Below, in pieces: positions 34,162-42,592 of a DNA stretch of 64,000 nucleotides. Each line of letters starts with the position of its first letter. Position 1 is the first letter of the stretch. The DNA is from Aeriscardovia aeriphila (GTDB lineage Bacteria > Actinomycetota > Actinomycetes > Actinomycetales > Bifidobacteriaceae). Location: positions 183,793-247,792 of the forward strand of contig NZ_MWWU01000001.1 in NCBI RefSeq assembly GCF_002259595.1. Reading direction: 5' to 3'. The position numbers and the translations under genes are program-made. Under the pieces are notes generated by a model. It saw only the letters and a list, made by a program, of their open reading frames with translations, was not told where the DNA came from and did not search any database.

Positions 34162-35913
34162 TTAGTGAGATTCTTCCCACTGTTTCTTAATTTCGACACG
34201 AGCCTTGTTCTGGTCCTTCGCATTCTTCATATCCCAGTCCAGAACGGTCTTGAAGTCCAAGCCTTTCACTTTCTCGCGCATTTCGTCGAGAAGCTGGTTG
34301 AACTGCGCATCAGAATCAGCCATAGAAGCCTTCCACGAATTGGCGATAATCACCGTTTTGATCTGACCACGCAGGTTAGAAATAGTGGAGGGCTCTTCTG
34401 GAGCAGTGTACGAAGCGCCTGGAGCCACAAGAATTTCCTTATTCTTCTCGAGGTATTCCATTGTCGTCTTCGCTCCACCCATATGCTCGGACCAATCAGT
34501 GGTCAGCGCATCATCGTTGTGCTTGAGCACAGATGGCCACAGCTGCGGGTTGAAGGACTGCTTCGTCTGTGGGTCGATGTCGTTAGCAACCTCGGTGGTC
34601 ATGTTCAGAGCAGAAACACCATCCTTATAGGTGCCGCCACCCCACTCAGCTGGAACATCAGCACCACCGCCGAGGAGTGCCTTCTGGCCAAACTCAGTGA
34701 GCACTGGCTCATCGCCCTTCATCTGCCAGGTCAAGCCCTTTGGGCCAGCAGAACCACCGGTATCTGTGGAAGTTGCATACACACCTTCTGGGGAATACAG
34801 CCAGTTGATAAACTTCACCAAACGCTGCTTATTCTTTGCCTTCGAACCGATAGCAATAAAAGCGGTGCTCGAGTCGCCATCCGTCTTTGCGCCATAGGAG
34901 AAGATCTTCATGTTATCCATAGGAGCGATCATGAAGCCTTTGCCCTGCTGCTTGTGTTCTGTAGTGTTGTAAGCAGCTTGACCCAGCCATGGCCAGAAGG
35001 AGAAGAGAATCTTGCCTTGCTGGTACTTGGAGTACATGGTGTCGTAATTCTGAGTAGAGGAATCAGGGTCCAGAATGCCGGCGCGGTGAGCAGCATTGAA
35101 GAACTTCAAAGCCTTCTCATACATGCCACCTTTTTGGGTAATGGACTGGTAATCTGAACCGTCGCCCTTTGCCAGAACAAAGCCAATTTCGTCGTAGCCA
35201 TAGTAAGTTGTTGGCTGCTTGGCGTTGTTCATCATGTTGCCGTCCCAATCCTTGAACAGGGACATGGCGTAAATATCTTTCTGACCGGTTTCTTCGCGAG
35301 CTTTATCCTGCATCTGCTTCAAAACCGTGACGAGAGAATCAAGGTCAGTGATCTTTGGATAGCCGATTGCCTTGTAGTAATCCCACCGAACGTAAGGACC
35401 AAAGGTTGGTTCCAAGCCTTCCGAAGGCTGAGTTGGTGCCTTGGAAGACAGAGAGCTTGGCATGCCCCACACGCCCTTCTTGCCAATAACATCGCTCAAA
35501 GCGTCGGTAGCGCTCTTGTACTTATTGATGTACGTCATGCCCTTCAAATAAGGGGTCATGTCGGAAATCAAGCCAGCCTTCACTAGCTTCTTCGCGCGGC
35601 CACCTGCAGAGCCGATGATGACAAGGTCACCGAGATTACCAGCAGCAGAGCGAGTATCGAACAGCGTGTCACCACCGCCGGCAACGTTTGGGGCAATGAT
35701 GTTCAACTTCATGTTGAACTTGTCTTTGACAATCTTGGCAAACCAACCCTTTTGAATACCCTGATAATTGGCAAGACCATCAAAAACATCAACAGTCATT
35801 TCCTTGCCATCGTCCTTGGTATCGACAGAGCTTGCCGAGTTACCGCAACCAGCCAAAGCCATAGAAGCAATGGTGATCAGACTGACAACGCCCATCAGTT
35901 TCTTGGACTTCAT
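34162..35913 (-). CDS. sugar-binding lipoprotein, LplA/YtcQ-like, copy 2
   Basis: Paralogue (583 aa) of the downstream binding lipoprotein, with the same plan: signal peptide LMGVVSLITIASMALAGC, an Asp/Lys linker (VDTKDDGKEMTVDVFD), and shared blocks such as NYQGIQKGWF, MIAPNV/IIAPNVAGGG, GNLGDLVI and HMGGAKTTMEYLEKNKEI. GGAAGGG lies a few bases before the ATG at 35913; longer starts lack a signal-peptide layout. A terminator-like hairpin follows. The two copies probably arose by tandem duplication and may bind related oligosaccharides. Confidence 0.88.
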   Translation of the reverse strand: MKSKKLMGVVSLITIASMALAGCGNSASSVDTKDDGKEMTVDVFDGLANYQGIQKGWFAKIVKDKFNMKLNIIAPNVAGGGDTLFDTRSAAGNLGDLVIIGSAGGRAKKLVKAGLISDMTPYLKGMTYINKYKSATDALSDVIGKKGVWGMPSSLSSKAPTQPSEGLEPTFGPYVRWDYYKAIGYPKITDLDSLVTVLKQMQDKAREETGQKDIYAMSLFKDWDGNMMNNAKQPTTYYGYDEIGFVLAKGDGSDYQSITQKGGMYEKALKFFNAAHRAGILDPDSSTQNYDTMYSKYQQGKILFSFWPWLGQAAYNTTEHKQQGKGFMIAPMDNMKIFSYGAKTDGDSSTAFIAIGSKAKNKQRLVKFINWLYSPEGVYATSTDTGGSAGPKGLTWQMKGDEPVLTEFGQKALLGGGADVPAEWGGGTYKDGVSALNMTTEVANDIDPQTKQSFNPQLWPSVLKHNDDALTTDWSEHMGGAKTTMEYLEKNKEILVAPGASYTAPEEPSTISNLRGQIKTVIIANSWKASMADSDAQFNQLLDEMREKVKGLDFKTVLDWDMKNAKDQNKARVEIKKQWEESH

Positions 35914-36000
35914 GTCAACCCTTCCTTCAAGGTCCTCTTTGACCTCTGCAATAGATTCCAACGGCAGAGTTCCTACCATGCAGATAATTCCAGTGTAGCG

Positions 36001-36022
36001 TTATTGATTAAGTTGTCAATAA
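36001..36022. promoter_or_regulatory. shared 22-bp operator, copy 4 (binding protein 2)
   Basis: TTATTGA-N8-TCAATAA, an exact match to the consensus and extended by CG on both sides (35999-36024). It lies about 90 bp before the copy 2 binding-protein start codon. Confidence 0.7.
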
Positions 36023-36038
36023 CGAGAAGCAGAGTTTC

Positions 36039-36069
36039 TTAACCGGTTAATTTATAGAGTTATAAATTA
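36039..36069. promoter_or_regulatory. adjacent palindromes, LacI-like core
   Basis: TTAACCGGTTAA (36039-36050) is a 12-bp perfect palindrome with the CG centre typical of LacI-family operators. It overlaps TAATTTATA-GAGT-TATAAATTA (36048-36069). Both lie upstream of binding protein copy 2. Confidence 0.55.
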
Positions 36070-36278
36070 GCTCATATGCGCAACTGGCCGTCTTTCTCTC
36101 TCTGCTGCTCCATTCCACTGTTCTCATCTTCCCTACATCCGCTTGTTCCTCTATCCGCTTGACAGCTGCAGCTGAGACACACAATCTCGCCTATACCCAC
36201 CATTCTGGCCCGTCGCCCTACCCGGCCTCTCATCATTGACCTAGCGGCAGTACGCAAACGCAGAAACCCAGAAAAATA

Positions 36279-36315
36279 AAGGGCGCCGGGAGCTCAAGCT
36301 CATACCAACGCCCTT
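36279..36315 (-). terminator. intrinsic terminator of GH42 gene
   Basis: Outer stem AAGGGCG / CGCCCTT with an inner GAGCT / AGCTC helix. On the minus strand it is followed by TATTTTTC. It lies about 60 bp past the GH42 stop codon. Confidence 0.75.
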
Positions 36316-36374
36316 ATAGCCTCAACGTAGTTGACTGTTACTGAATATTATTCCACAGCCACCTTACTGCCTGA

Positions 36375-38696
36375 CTACTGCTGCAGAATAAGAGTTTCGA
36401 AACCGGCCATCGTCAGCGTGTCCCCTTGCTTAACGAGCTTGCCAGTCAGCAAGTCCTTACCCGACACAGGAGCAGTAAAGCTCACAGGAGGCTCAGCCGT
36501 ATTCATTACGAACACCAGGTCGCGAGCGCCAGGCTTGTCCGCTCGAGCAACGCGGCGGGTAATTTCTATGGCCGATGTAGCTTTCTGGCAATCTGGAGAG
36601 CAAGGAGTACCACAAGATTGGCACTTCTCACACATCGGCAGCGTCACCATTTGCTCTACCGCAAGGCCAGTCAAGAGACGGTCCACAATACGAGCAATTG
36701 CAGGCTCATTTGGCATCGTCGCGCAGTAGATGACACCCGCAGCGCCATTCTCCAGCTTGCCGCCCTGCTCAAGCGCGTGGAACGTCAGAGCTGGAGTTCC
36801 CGCGTAGAACTGGTCAGTGTACGTCGCCAGAACCTCAGTGTCAGAATCGGCGTGAAGAATGTCGAAGAGCGTCGTGCCATAAGGCTGCTCGCCGCCTGCA
36901 ACCTTATTGCCTATAGCCTTGCCGCCTGCAACTTCGCCATATGTCGCTTTTCCATATGTCGCTTTGCCCGCTGCTGACGCCCTTTCTTTGCTTGTACTTG
37001 GAGAAACTTGAGGAGCTTGAGCTTCTTCGCCTGTGAAAGCCAAACCAACAGGGGTAGAAGGAGCGAGAGAATCTGTTTCTTCAACCCAGATGCCAGCGAG
37101 GTCGCGCAATGGTACTGGCTGCTCGCCTTGGTAGAGGGAATCATGCTCATCAGCTACTGCTGTCATCGTCGTCATGAGCAGGCGTCCGCCGTGAGAAACG
37201 TAGTTGCGGAGGTTTTCTACAACAGCTTTGTCAACGCTTTGCAGGCATGGGGTGAGCACAGCCTGATAATCTTGGAGGTTTTCCAGAGGGCTGACGACGT
37301 CGACGGCAATATTGCGCCTATGAAGTTCGCGATACCAGCGTTGGCATTCGGCGACGTAGTCGAGGGCTTGGGTTGGACCAACAGAGAATTGGATATCCCA
37401 CCAGGCGTTCCAGTCGAAGATAAGCGCGACTTGGCCGTGGCGTGGTTTTGTAGCGAGGATTTGTGCAGAGAGTTGTTCGAGTTGCTTACCGAGCTGGGCT
37501 GCTTCGCGGAAGCGGCGAGTTTTGTTTGTTCCATCGGCTGAGATGATGCCGGAGTGGAACTTTTCGCAGCCGGAGCGCGCTTGACGAATTTGGAAGTATT
37601 GCACGGTGTTGGCGCCGTGGGCTACTGCTTGCCAGGAGAGTTCGGCGAGCTGGCCTGGGCGTTTGACGTAGCAATATGGCATCCAGTTTTGGTTACTCGG
37701 TGCTTGTTCCATGAGCATCCATGGTTCGCCGTGAGCGACTCCACGCATCAGGTCGTGGCGCATGTCGATGACTGCCGCATCTTCGCCGAGGCCCGGGTAG
37801 GAATCCCAGCTGATCACGTCGAGCAACTCACCTTGCTTGTAGTAGTCGTAATCGTTGAATGTTCCCATCATGTTAGTGGTGATAGGAGCATATGTGTCAT
37901 AAGTACGTACGGCGTCTCGTTCAAGTTTGATGCAGGCACGTACTTGGTCGTTGTAGAAGTGGCGGTAATCCAGTGAGTAGCCACCAAGCACTGCGTGGCC
38001 TGCCCAGTAGGCGCCACCTTCCATACCGTCGCCACGGGTGTTGGGTGGGAAGATCTCGTCGAAGGAGTGGTAGGTGTGGCTCCACATGTGGGCGTTCCAC
38101 GCATCGTTGACTTCGTCGATATTGTTGTGGTACTTGGCTTTGAGCCATTCGCGGAAGGCTTGTGCGCAGCGATCGCACCAGCAGAAGCCGCTGTATTCGT
38201 TGGAAAGGTGCCAGGCGACGATAGGTGAGTCGCCTGCGCCGGCGTCTCCTCTCTCAACGTAGTGTTGTGCCATTTTGGCGGCGAGCAAGCCTGCGTATTT
38301 GCGGAAGGTGGGGCTGGAGGCGCAGAAGTTTTCACGCCCGTTGTGCCTATAGATTTCGCCGTTGTAGCCGATGCGGTTTACGTCCGGATGGCGCAGGCAC
38401 ATCCATGCTGGTAGAGCGCCGGTTCCTGTTGCCATGACGATGCGCAGGCCATTTGCTTTGCAGATGTCGACGATGCGGTCGAGAAGGTGGAAGTCGTATT
38501 CGCTTTCGCTCGGCTGCAGCAGCGACCAGGAGAACACGTTGAGGGTGACTTCGTTGATATGAGCCTCTTTCATGAGTTTCATATCTTCTTGCCATACTTC
38601 TTCTGGCCATTGCTCGGGGTTGTAATCTCCGCCGTAAAGAATGGTTGAGAGGGAGGAAACGACGCGATCGATCATTTTCTCATCGCGAGCTACCAT
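36375..38696 (-). CDS. GH42 beta-galactosidase with repetitive insert
   Basis: Cytoplasmic beta-galactosidase (773 aa). GH42 marks: LYGGDYNPEQWPEEVW at the start, the acid/base Glu in WHLSNEYSGFC, a zinc-type Cys cluster (CWCDRCAQAF), and the nucleophile Glu in PWMLMEQAPSNQNW. AAAGGAGATGTT precedes the ATG at 38696; the frame is open upstream but without such a site. Between the trimerisation domain and the C-terminal domain there is an insert of about 45 residues with repeated GKATYG / GGKA blocks (about 36890-37030) that family members lack. A shared operator copy lies upstream at 38855-38876. Likely trims galactosyl groups from imported oligosaccharides. Confidence 0.9.
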   Translation of the reverse strand: MVARDEKMIDRVVSSLSTILYGGDYNPEQWPEEVWQEDMKLMKEAHINEVTLNVFSWSLLQPSESEYDFHLLDRIVDICKANGLRIVMATGTGALPAWMCLRHPDVNRIGYNGEIYRHNGRENFCASSPTFRKYAGLLAAKMAQHYVERGDAGAGDSPIVAWHLSNEYSGFCWCDRCAQAFREWLKAKYHNNIDEVNDAWNAHMWSHTYHSFDEIFPPNTRGDGMEGGAYWAGHAVLGGYSLDYRHFYNDQVRACIKLERDAVRTYDTYAPITTNMMGTFNDYDYYKQGELLDVISWDSYPGLGEDAAVIDMRHDLMRGVAHGEPWMLMEQAPSNQNWMPYCYVKRPGQLAELSWQAVAHGANTVQYFQIRQARSGCEKFHSGIISADGTNKTRRFREAAQLGKQLEQLSAQILATKPRHGQVALIFDWNAWWDIQFSVGPTQALDYVAECQRWYRELHRRNIAVDVVSPLENLQDYQAVLTPCLQSVDKAVVENLRNYVSHGGRLLMTTMTAVADEHDSLYQGEQPVPLRDLAGIWVEETDSLAPSTPVGLAFTGEEAQAPQVSPSTSKERASAAGKATYGKATYGEVAGGKAIGNKVAGGEQPYGTTLFDILHADSDTEVLATYTDQFYAGTPALTFHALEQGGKLENGAAGVIYCATMPNEPAIARIVDRLLTGLAVEQMVTLPMCEKCQSCGTPCSPDCQKATSAIEITRRVARADKPGARDLVFVMNTAEPPVSFTAPVSGKDLLTGKLVKQGDTLTMAGFETLILQQ

Positions 38697-39130
38697 AACA
38701 TCTCCTTTGATGCTTGTGTTGTTTGGTAGTAGTTCTGTGGTGTGTGGCTCTTGTAGCTCTTGATTATCAGTTTGTTTCAACTGGGCTTTGCTTTGTTTCC
38801 CAGCTGCTTGTTCACTGGTTTGCTACGTGGTGAGCCTTGATTGTCACTTCTAGTTTATCGATAAGTCAATCGATAAGTCAGCCATGAGGCAGCAGCATGT
38901 GCTTTTCACTTTACTGAAACCGTTCAGTTCTCACAGTTCCTGAGCTTTTGTTGAGTGCTGCTCGCGCGTGTCGAAAATGCGTGTGCTCGTTCAGCGTTCA
39001 TCGTTCCCGCTGAGAAAATAGCGCCATACGTTGCCGGGTTAGCCACCCCGATTCCCCGTTGTGTAGCTGTTACAAAATTTTCTCGCACACATGTCACTCT
39101 CTGGTAATATGCGCGCGTATAGTGGGAAGC
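38697..39130. other. intergenic region between GH42 and upp
   Basis: No gene seen. It contains the shared operator copy 5 and should hold divergent promoters for GH42 and upp. I could not place the upp promoter with confidence. Confidence 0.4.
38855..38876. promoter_or_regulatory. shared 22-bp operator, copy 5 (GH42)
   Basis: TTATCGA-N8-TCGATAA, an exact match to TTATYGA-N8-TCRATAA. The half-sites here also form a 12-bp direct repeat, ATCGATAAGTCA. Confidence 0.7.
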
Positions 39131-39778
39131 ATGACCATGCATTTAACAGTATTGGATCACCCGCTGGTCGACCACAAGTTGACCTTGCTGCGTGATAAGA
39201 ACACTCCATCATCCGAATTCCGTGAGCTCGTCAAGGAGCTGGTGACCCTCGAAGCTTATGAGGCCACTCGCAACCTTTCCACCACGGAAAAGACCGTTGC
39301 TACCCCAGTGGGTGTGGCACACGGTAAGAAGCTCAATGAAAGCCCTCGCCCCATGGTTGTGCCGATTCTTCGCGCCGGCTTGGGTATGCTCGATGGCATG
39401 ATGGCCCTGCTTCCTATGGCAGAAGTCGGATTCCTCGGTTTGAAGCGCAACGAGGCTACTCTCGACATCATTACTTACGCACAGCGCCTTCCAGAGGACC
39501 TGACTGGCCGCGAGTGCTTCCTGCTCGACCCAATGCTCGCTACTGGCGGCTCTCTTGCCACTGCTGTCCACTACCTGCACGATCGCGGCGCTTCCAAGAT
39601 CACCGCAATCGACATCTTGGCTGCTAAGCCAGGCCTCGAGCGCTTGGAGAAGGAAGTTCGCCCGGAAATCGACTTCTCCGTCGTGGTGTGCGGCGTTGAC
39701 GACGAGCTCAATGAGCACGGCTACATCATCCCAGGTTTGGGCGATGCTGGCGACCGTCTCTACGGCGTTGTCGACTGA
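39131..39778 (+). CDS. upp: uracil phosphoribosyltransferase
   Basis: Cytoplasmic salvage enzyme (215 aa) that makes UMP from uracil and PRPP. The PRPP loop reads LLDPMLATGGS. Other family blocks are VPILRAGLGMLDGM, FLGLKRNE and the uracil-binding end YIIPGLGDAGDRLYG. The length is typical. I start at the ATG at 39131, preceded by GTGGGAAGC; the frame is open to 39059 but the upstream residues do not fit the family. Single-gene unit with its own terminator. Confidence 0.96.
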   Translation: MTMHLTVLDHPLVDHKLTLLRDKNTPSSEFRELVKELVTLEAYEATRNLSTTEKTVATPVGVAHGKKLNESPRPMVVPILRAGLGMLDGMMALLPMAEVGFLGLKRNEATLDIITYAQRLPEDLTGRECFLLDPMLATGGSLATAVHYLHDRGASKITAIDILAAKPGLERLEKEVRPEIDFSVVVCGVDDELNEHGYIIPGLGDAGDRLYGVVD

Positions 39779-39819
39779 TCTCACTCTTCTGAGCTAGCAG
39801 TAAAGCTGCTGGCTACTTA

Positions 39820-39855
39820 AGCCGCTGGTAATCTGCCAGTGGCTTTTTCTTTTTG
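39820..39855 (+). terminator. intrinsic terminator of upp
   Basis: 9-bp stem AGCCGCTGG / CCAGTGGCT (one G-T pair) with a 7-base loop, followed by TTTTTCTTTTT. Confidence 0.9.
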
Positions 39856-39892
39856 AATTTCTCAAGATTATCAGCGCCATTTTCACGCTTGC

Positions 39893-40038
39893 TTGCGCTG
39901 TTACGCCCCTGCGGTATACTGATTACTTCCCGCCGCATGGTCATTTTGGCGAGAGAAAGCTTCATGGCTAACCGGGGTCCGGAGGCCATTTCAGCAGGTA
40001 CCGATCGGTTTCGCATGGTCATTTTTCCCGATCGGTAC
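39893..40038 (+). promoter_or_regulatory. structured leader upstream of Nudix gene
   Basis: A plausible promoter is TTGCGC (39893-39898), 16 bp, TATACT (39915-39920). Downstream are two copies of CGCATGGTCATTTT (39934-39947 and 40012-40025) and a perfect 11-bp inverted repeat GTACCGATCGG / CCGATCGGTAC (39998-40008 and 40028-40038) that encloses the second copy. This suggests an operator or RNA-level control of the next gene. Confidence 0.55.
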
Positions 40039-40091
40039 TTGCCGGTATTAAGCACACTGATCCACCTATGTTTCACATGAAACGGAGCATG

Positions 40092-40907
40092 ATGCTGAAT
40101 TTACCTGTTTCTCAACCCTCTGGGGCAGCTCTCGAACGCATTGAAAAACGCCTTCAGGCAACAAAAGCCGCTGAAAATGAGACGCAGGCCAGTTCCGGCT
40201 CGGTGGTCAACATGCTGGGTACGCCCCAGATTGCCAGGAGCGTGGAAACCTACCGCGGTGCCATTTTTTCTGTGGATGATCGCACCGTGCAATTGCCTAC
40301 TACTGCTGATATTTCGATTGATATCCCCCGCCAGATTGTTCACCACAGCCCAGCGGTGATTCTCCTCGTCCACGATGTTTCACGTGACGCTTACTTGGTG
40401 GAGCGAGAATACCGCGTGGGTTCGAACAGTTTTTCCTTCGGCTTCCCTGCCGGCCTGCGTGATAATCAAGAGTCGGCCCTTCAGTCGGCCTTCCGCGAGC
40501 TTGCCGAGGAAACGGGAATTGTCGTGGAGGGGATCGCGCACCTTGCCAGCGACCCTGATTTTGCTGCCAAAAAGCTCCAGCATGCTGTGGAGGCGTCCGA
40601 GAATGTCGACGTGGATGTTCTCGGCACTTTCTACCCTTCGTCAGGCATGAGCGATGAGCAGGTCACGCTTTTGACCCTGCACCTGAAAAAGTTCCACGTG
40701 GAGGGCCGCCATTTTGACGCCGACGAGCACGTGCAATCGACGTGGGTGAGCTGGAAGGAGCTGAGCGAAGTCATCCCCTTCCAAGGCTCACACACTAATT
40801 TCCTGATTCTCAACGAAAAGCTGCACCGCTCACGAAGAATACAAACTTCACATGCACAAGCCATGGGGACTATCCTCTCAACATCGTCGATTCCCGAGTC
40901 ATTCTGA
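40092..40907 (+). CDS. Nudix hydrolase, ADP-ribose pyrophosphatase-like
   Basis: Nudix hydrolase (about 271 aa). The Nudix box is complete: GLRDNQESALQSAFREL followed by AEETGIV, with the metal-binding REXXEE core. It resembles ADP-ribose pyrophosphatases, including VYRGAIF-like and SPAVILLV segments before the box and FYPSSGMSDEQV after it. The start is uncertain: the ATG at 40092 has GGAG four bases upstream; the frame is open to 40068, where a parS-like site overlaps. The last 30 residues (after LNEKLHRS) are not family-like and abut the defence island, so the original C-terminus may have been replaced at the island junction. Confidence 0.82.
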   Translation: MLNLPVSQPSGAALERIEKRLQATKAAENETQASSGSVVNMLGTPQIARSVETYRGAIFSVDDRTVQLPTTADISIDIPRQIVHHSPAVILLVHDVSRDAYLVEREYRVGSNSFSFGFPAGLRDNQESALQSAFRELAEETGIVVEGIAHLASDPDFAAKKLQHAVEASENVDVDVLGTFYPSSGMSDEQVTLLTLHLKKFHVEGRHFDADEHVQSTWVSWKELSEVIPFQGSHTNFLILNEKLHRSRRIQTSHAQAMGTILSTSSIPESF

Positions 40908-40951
40908 TCGGGCCAACTTGGCTCCGCTGACAGCGCAACACCCCGTCCGCC

Positions 40952-40980
40952 TGGACTTTTCCAATTCGATTTTCTATACT
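40952..40980 (+). promoter_or_regulatory. promoter for apparently leaderless methyltransferase mRNA
   Basis: TATACT at 40975-40980 ends only 7 bp before the methyltransferase ATG (40988). TGGACT lies 17 bp upstream of it. No ribosome site precedes the ATG. Transcription would start at or next to the start codon. Confidence 0.6.
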
Positions 40981-40987
40981 TCCAACT

Positions 40988-42538
40988 ATGCCAAAGTCAT
41001 TCATAGAACTCTTCGCAGGCTGCGGCGGCCTCAGCCTCGGCCTCCGCTCCGCAGGCTTCACCGAGCTCGCCGCCAACGAGCTCTCCTCGATGCCCGCCGA
41101 GACCTTCGCCCTTAACCTGATGGGCATCGACCTGCGATCCGAAGAATTTGCAAACACTCCGATTGGCAAGCGCAATGTTCTGTGGATTGACCCATCGTCC
41201 GAGGACATCATAGAGAGACTGAACGACAACCCGTTCGAACGCCCGCAGACGGATATGCCTGAGCTCTCCACCACGAGTGACTTCACGGGAAAGCTGATTG
41301 TCGGAGACATCCGGCGACTCAACTCCTTCATCGAAGACAAGCATTCGCCTCTCATCAACGGAGAAGTCGATCTTGTTTCCGGCGGCCCGCCTTGCCAAAG
41401 CTTCTCGCTGGCGGGACGGCGCGAATTCGGCAATCAGCGCAACCAACTCCCTTGGGAGTTCGCAAAGTTCGTCAATGCTCAGCGCCCGAAAATGGTCCTT
41501 CTCGAAAACGTCGAGGGAATCCTCCGACCTTTCAAATTGGAGAACCATACTTACTACGCATGGTTTGAGGTCTGCAAGGCTTTCGCCTCAATCGGATACG
41601 TCACATGCCCTCTGCTCGTGAACGCGAGGCTCGCAGGAGTCGCCCAGAACAGGCCGAGGTTCATTATGATCGCCGTGCGCGAAGATCTAGCAACGAATTT
41701 GTCTTCGGATACAGCCGATTGGTTCCAACAAGGCATTCGACTCATCGATGCTGTCCGGAAAGACTCTACGGATGCCGAGTACGATGGGGACCGATGGACA
41801 TACAGGGATCTGAATGAGTCTGGCTGGCAGCAGCGTGCACAGCACAGCGTTTTTTCGCCACTGGTCGCTTTTTCCGAAATCGATTCTCAGCGAACTGTAT
41901 TCGACGCCATCGGGGACCTGCAACTCGAAAACGCGCCTAGAAAAAGCCGATATGTGAAGAACCTCAACAAGCTGTTTTCTCCCCTGCTTGCAGATCCGCG
42001 GCATGCCATGATGAACACACGAGTGCCTGTCAATACCCCGAGGGTACGCGCCAGATTCCGTCTCTATCAGATAATCGCTCGCGCCGGCAAGGAGACGACG
42101 AACGAGGTACGGGCAGTTCTGCGCCGGCAGAGCGTCGAACTTCCCAGCCCAATCGCCGAATATCTTCTCGACGCGGATTTGCTTGATTATGGGCGAGGCA
42201 TTCCTGACGATGAACGCAGCCTCATGACGTATCTCGATGGCCTCGCGACCAAGAAATTCTCCCAAAAGGCTCTGCTTAAGGATCAGCCGGCGCCTGCAGC
42301 TCTGTCCATCCCCGATGACATCTGCCACTATCAGGAAGCACGCACTCTCTCGGTACGCGAGATGGCCCGCATTCAGTCCTTCCCGGATGCTTTTGAATTC
42401 CGCGGAATACCCACGACGGGAGGCGCCAGAAGGAGCTATCAGGTTCCCCAATACACGCAAATCGGCAATGCCGTGCCGCCACTTCTGGGGAACGCCTTGG
42501 GAAACGTCATTTCAAACATCCTCGGTGAGCTAAGTTAA
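40988..42538 (+). CDS. DNA (cytosine-5) methyltransferase of type II R-M system
   Basis: C5-cytosine methyltransferase (516 aa) that protects the host site recognised by the nuclease encoded next. Motif I is FAGCGGLSLGL (residues 9-19), motif IV GGPPCQSFS with the catalytic Cys at 136, motif VI LLENVEG (171-177), motif VIII-like QNRPRFIMIAV, and motifs IX-X near the end (REMARIQSFPDAFEF, QIGNAVPPLLG). The ATG is apparently leaderless. It starts a defence island that lies between housekeeping-type genes. With an MvaI/BcnI-type partner, a CCNGG-like site is a reasonable guess, not shown here. Confidence 0.93.
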   Translation: MPKSFIELFAGCGGLSLGLRSAGFTELAANELSSMPAETFALNLMGIDLRSEEFANTPIGKRNVLWIDPSSEDIIERLNDNPFERPQTDMPELSTTSDFTGKLIVGDIRRLNSFIEDKHSPLINGEVDLVSGGPPCQSFSLAGRREFGNQRNQLPWEFAKFVNAQRPKMVLLENVEGILRPFKLENHTYYAWFEVCKAFASIGYVTCPLLVNARLAGVAQNRPRFIMIAVREDLATNLSSDTADWFQQGIRLIDAVRKDSTDAEYDGDRWTYRDLNESGWQQRAQHSVFSPLVAFSEIDSQRTVFDAIGDLQLENAPRKSRYVKNLNKLFSPLLADPRHAMMNTRVPVNTPRVRARFRLYQIIARAGKETTNEVRAVLRRQSVELPSPIAEYLLDADLLDYGRGIPDDERSLMTYLDGLATKKFSQKALLKDQPAPAALSIPDDICHYQEARTLSVREMARIQSFPDAFEFRGIPTTGGARRSYQVPQYTQIGNAVPPLLGNALGNVISNILGELS

Positions 42539-42559
42539 TCGTTATAAAACGATTAACTT
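42532..42559. promoter_or_regulatory. perfect 12-bp inverted repeat at methyltransferase-nuclease junction
   Basis: AAGTTAATCGTT-ATAA-AACGATTAACTT. It includes the methyltransferase stop codon and ends 33 bp before the nuclease start. There is no T-run. It could be an operator or an attenuating RNA hairpin that sets nuclease level relative to methyltransferase. Confidence 0.7.
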
Positions 42560-42592
42560 GGAGTTCACTTCGGATGGAAGGATTGGGACGAA

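Larger units (their letters stand above)
35914..36374. other. intergenic region between binding protein 2 and GH42 genes
   Basis: No gene seen. It holds the shared operator copy 4, a second palindrome cluster (36039-36069), and the GH42 terminator (36279-36315). The stretch 36075-36240 shows no structure I can interpret. Confidence 0.5.
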
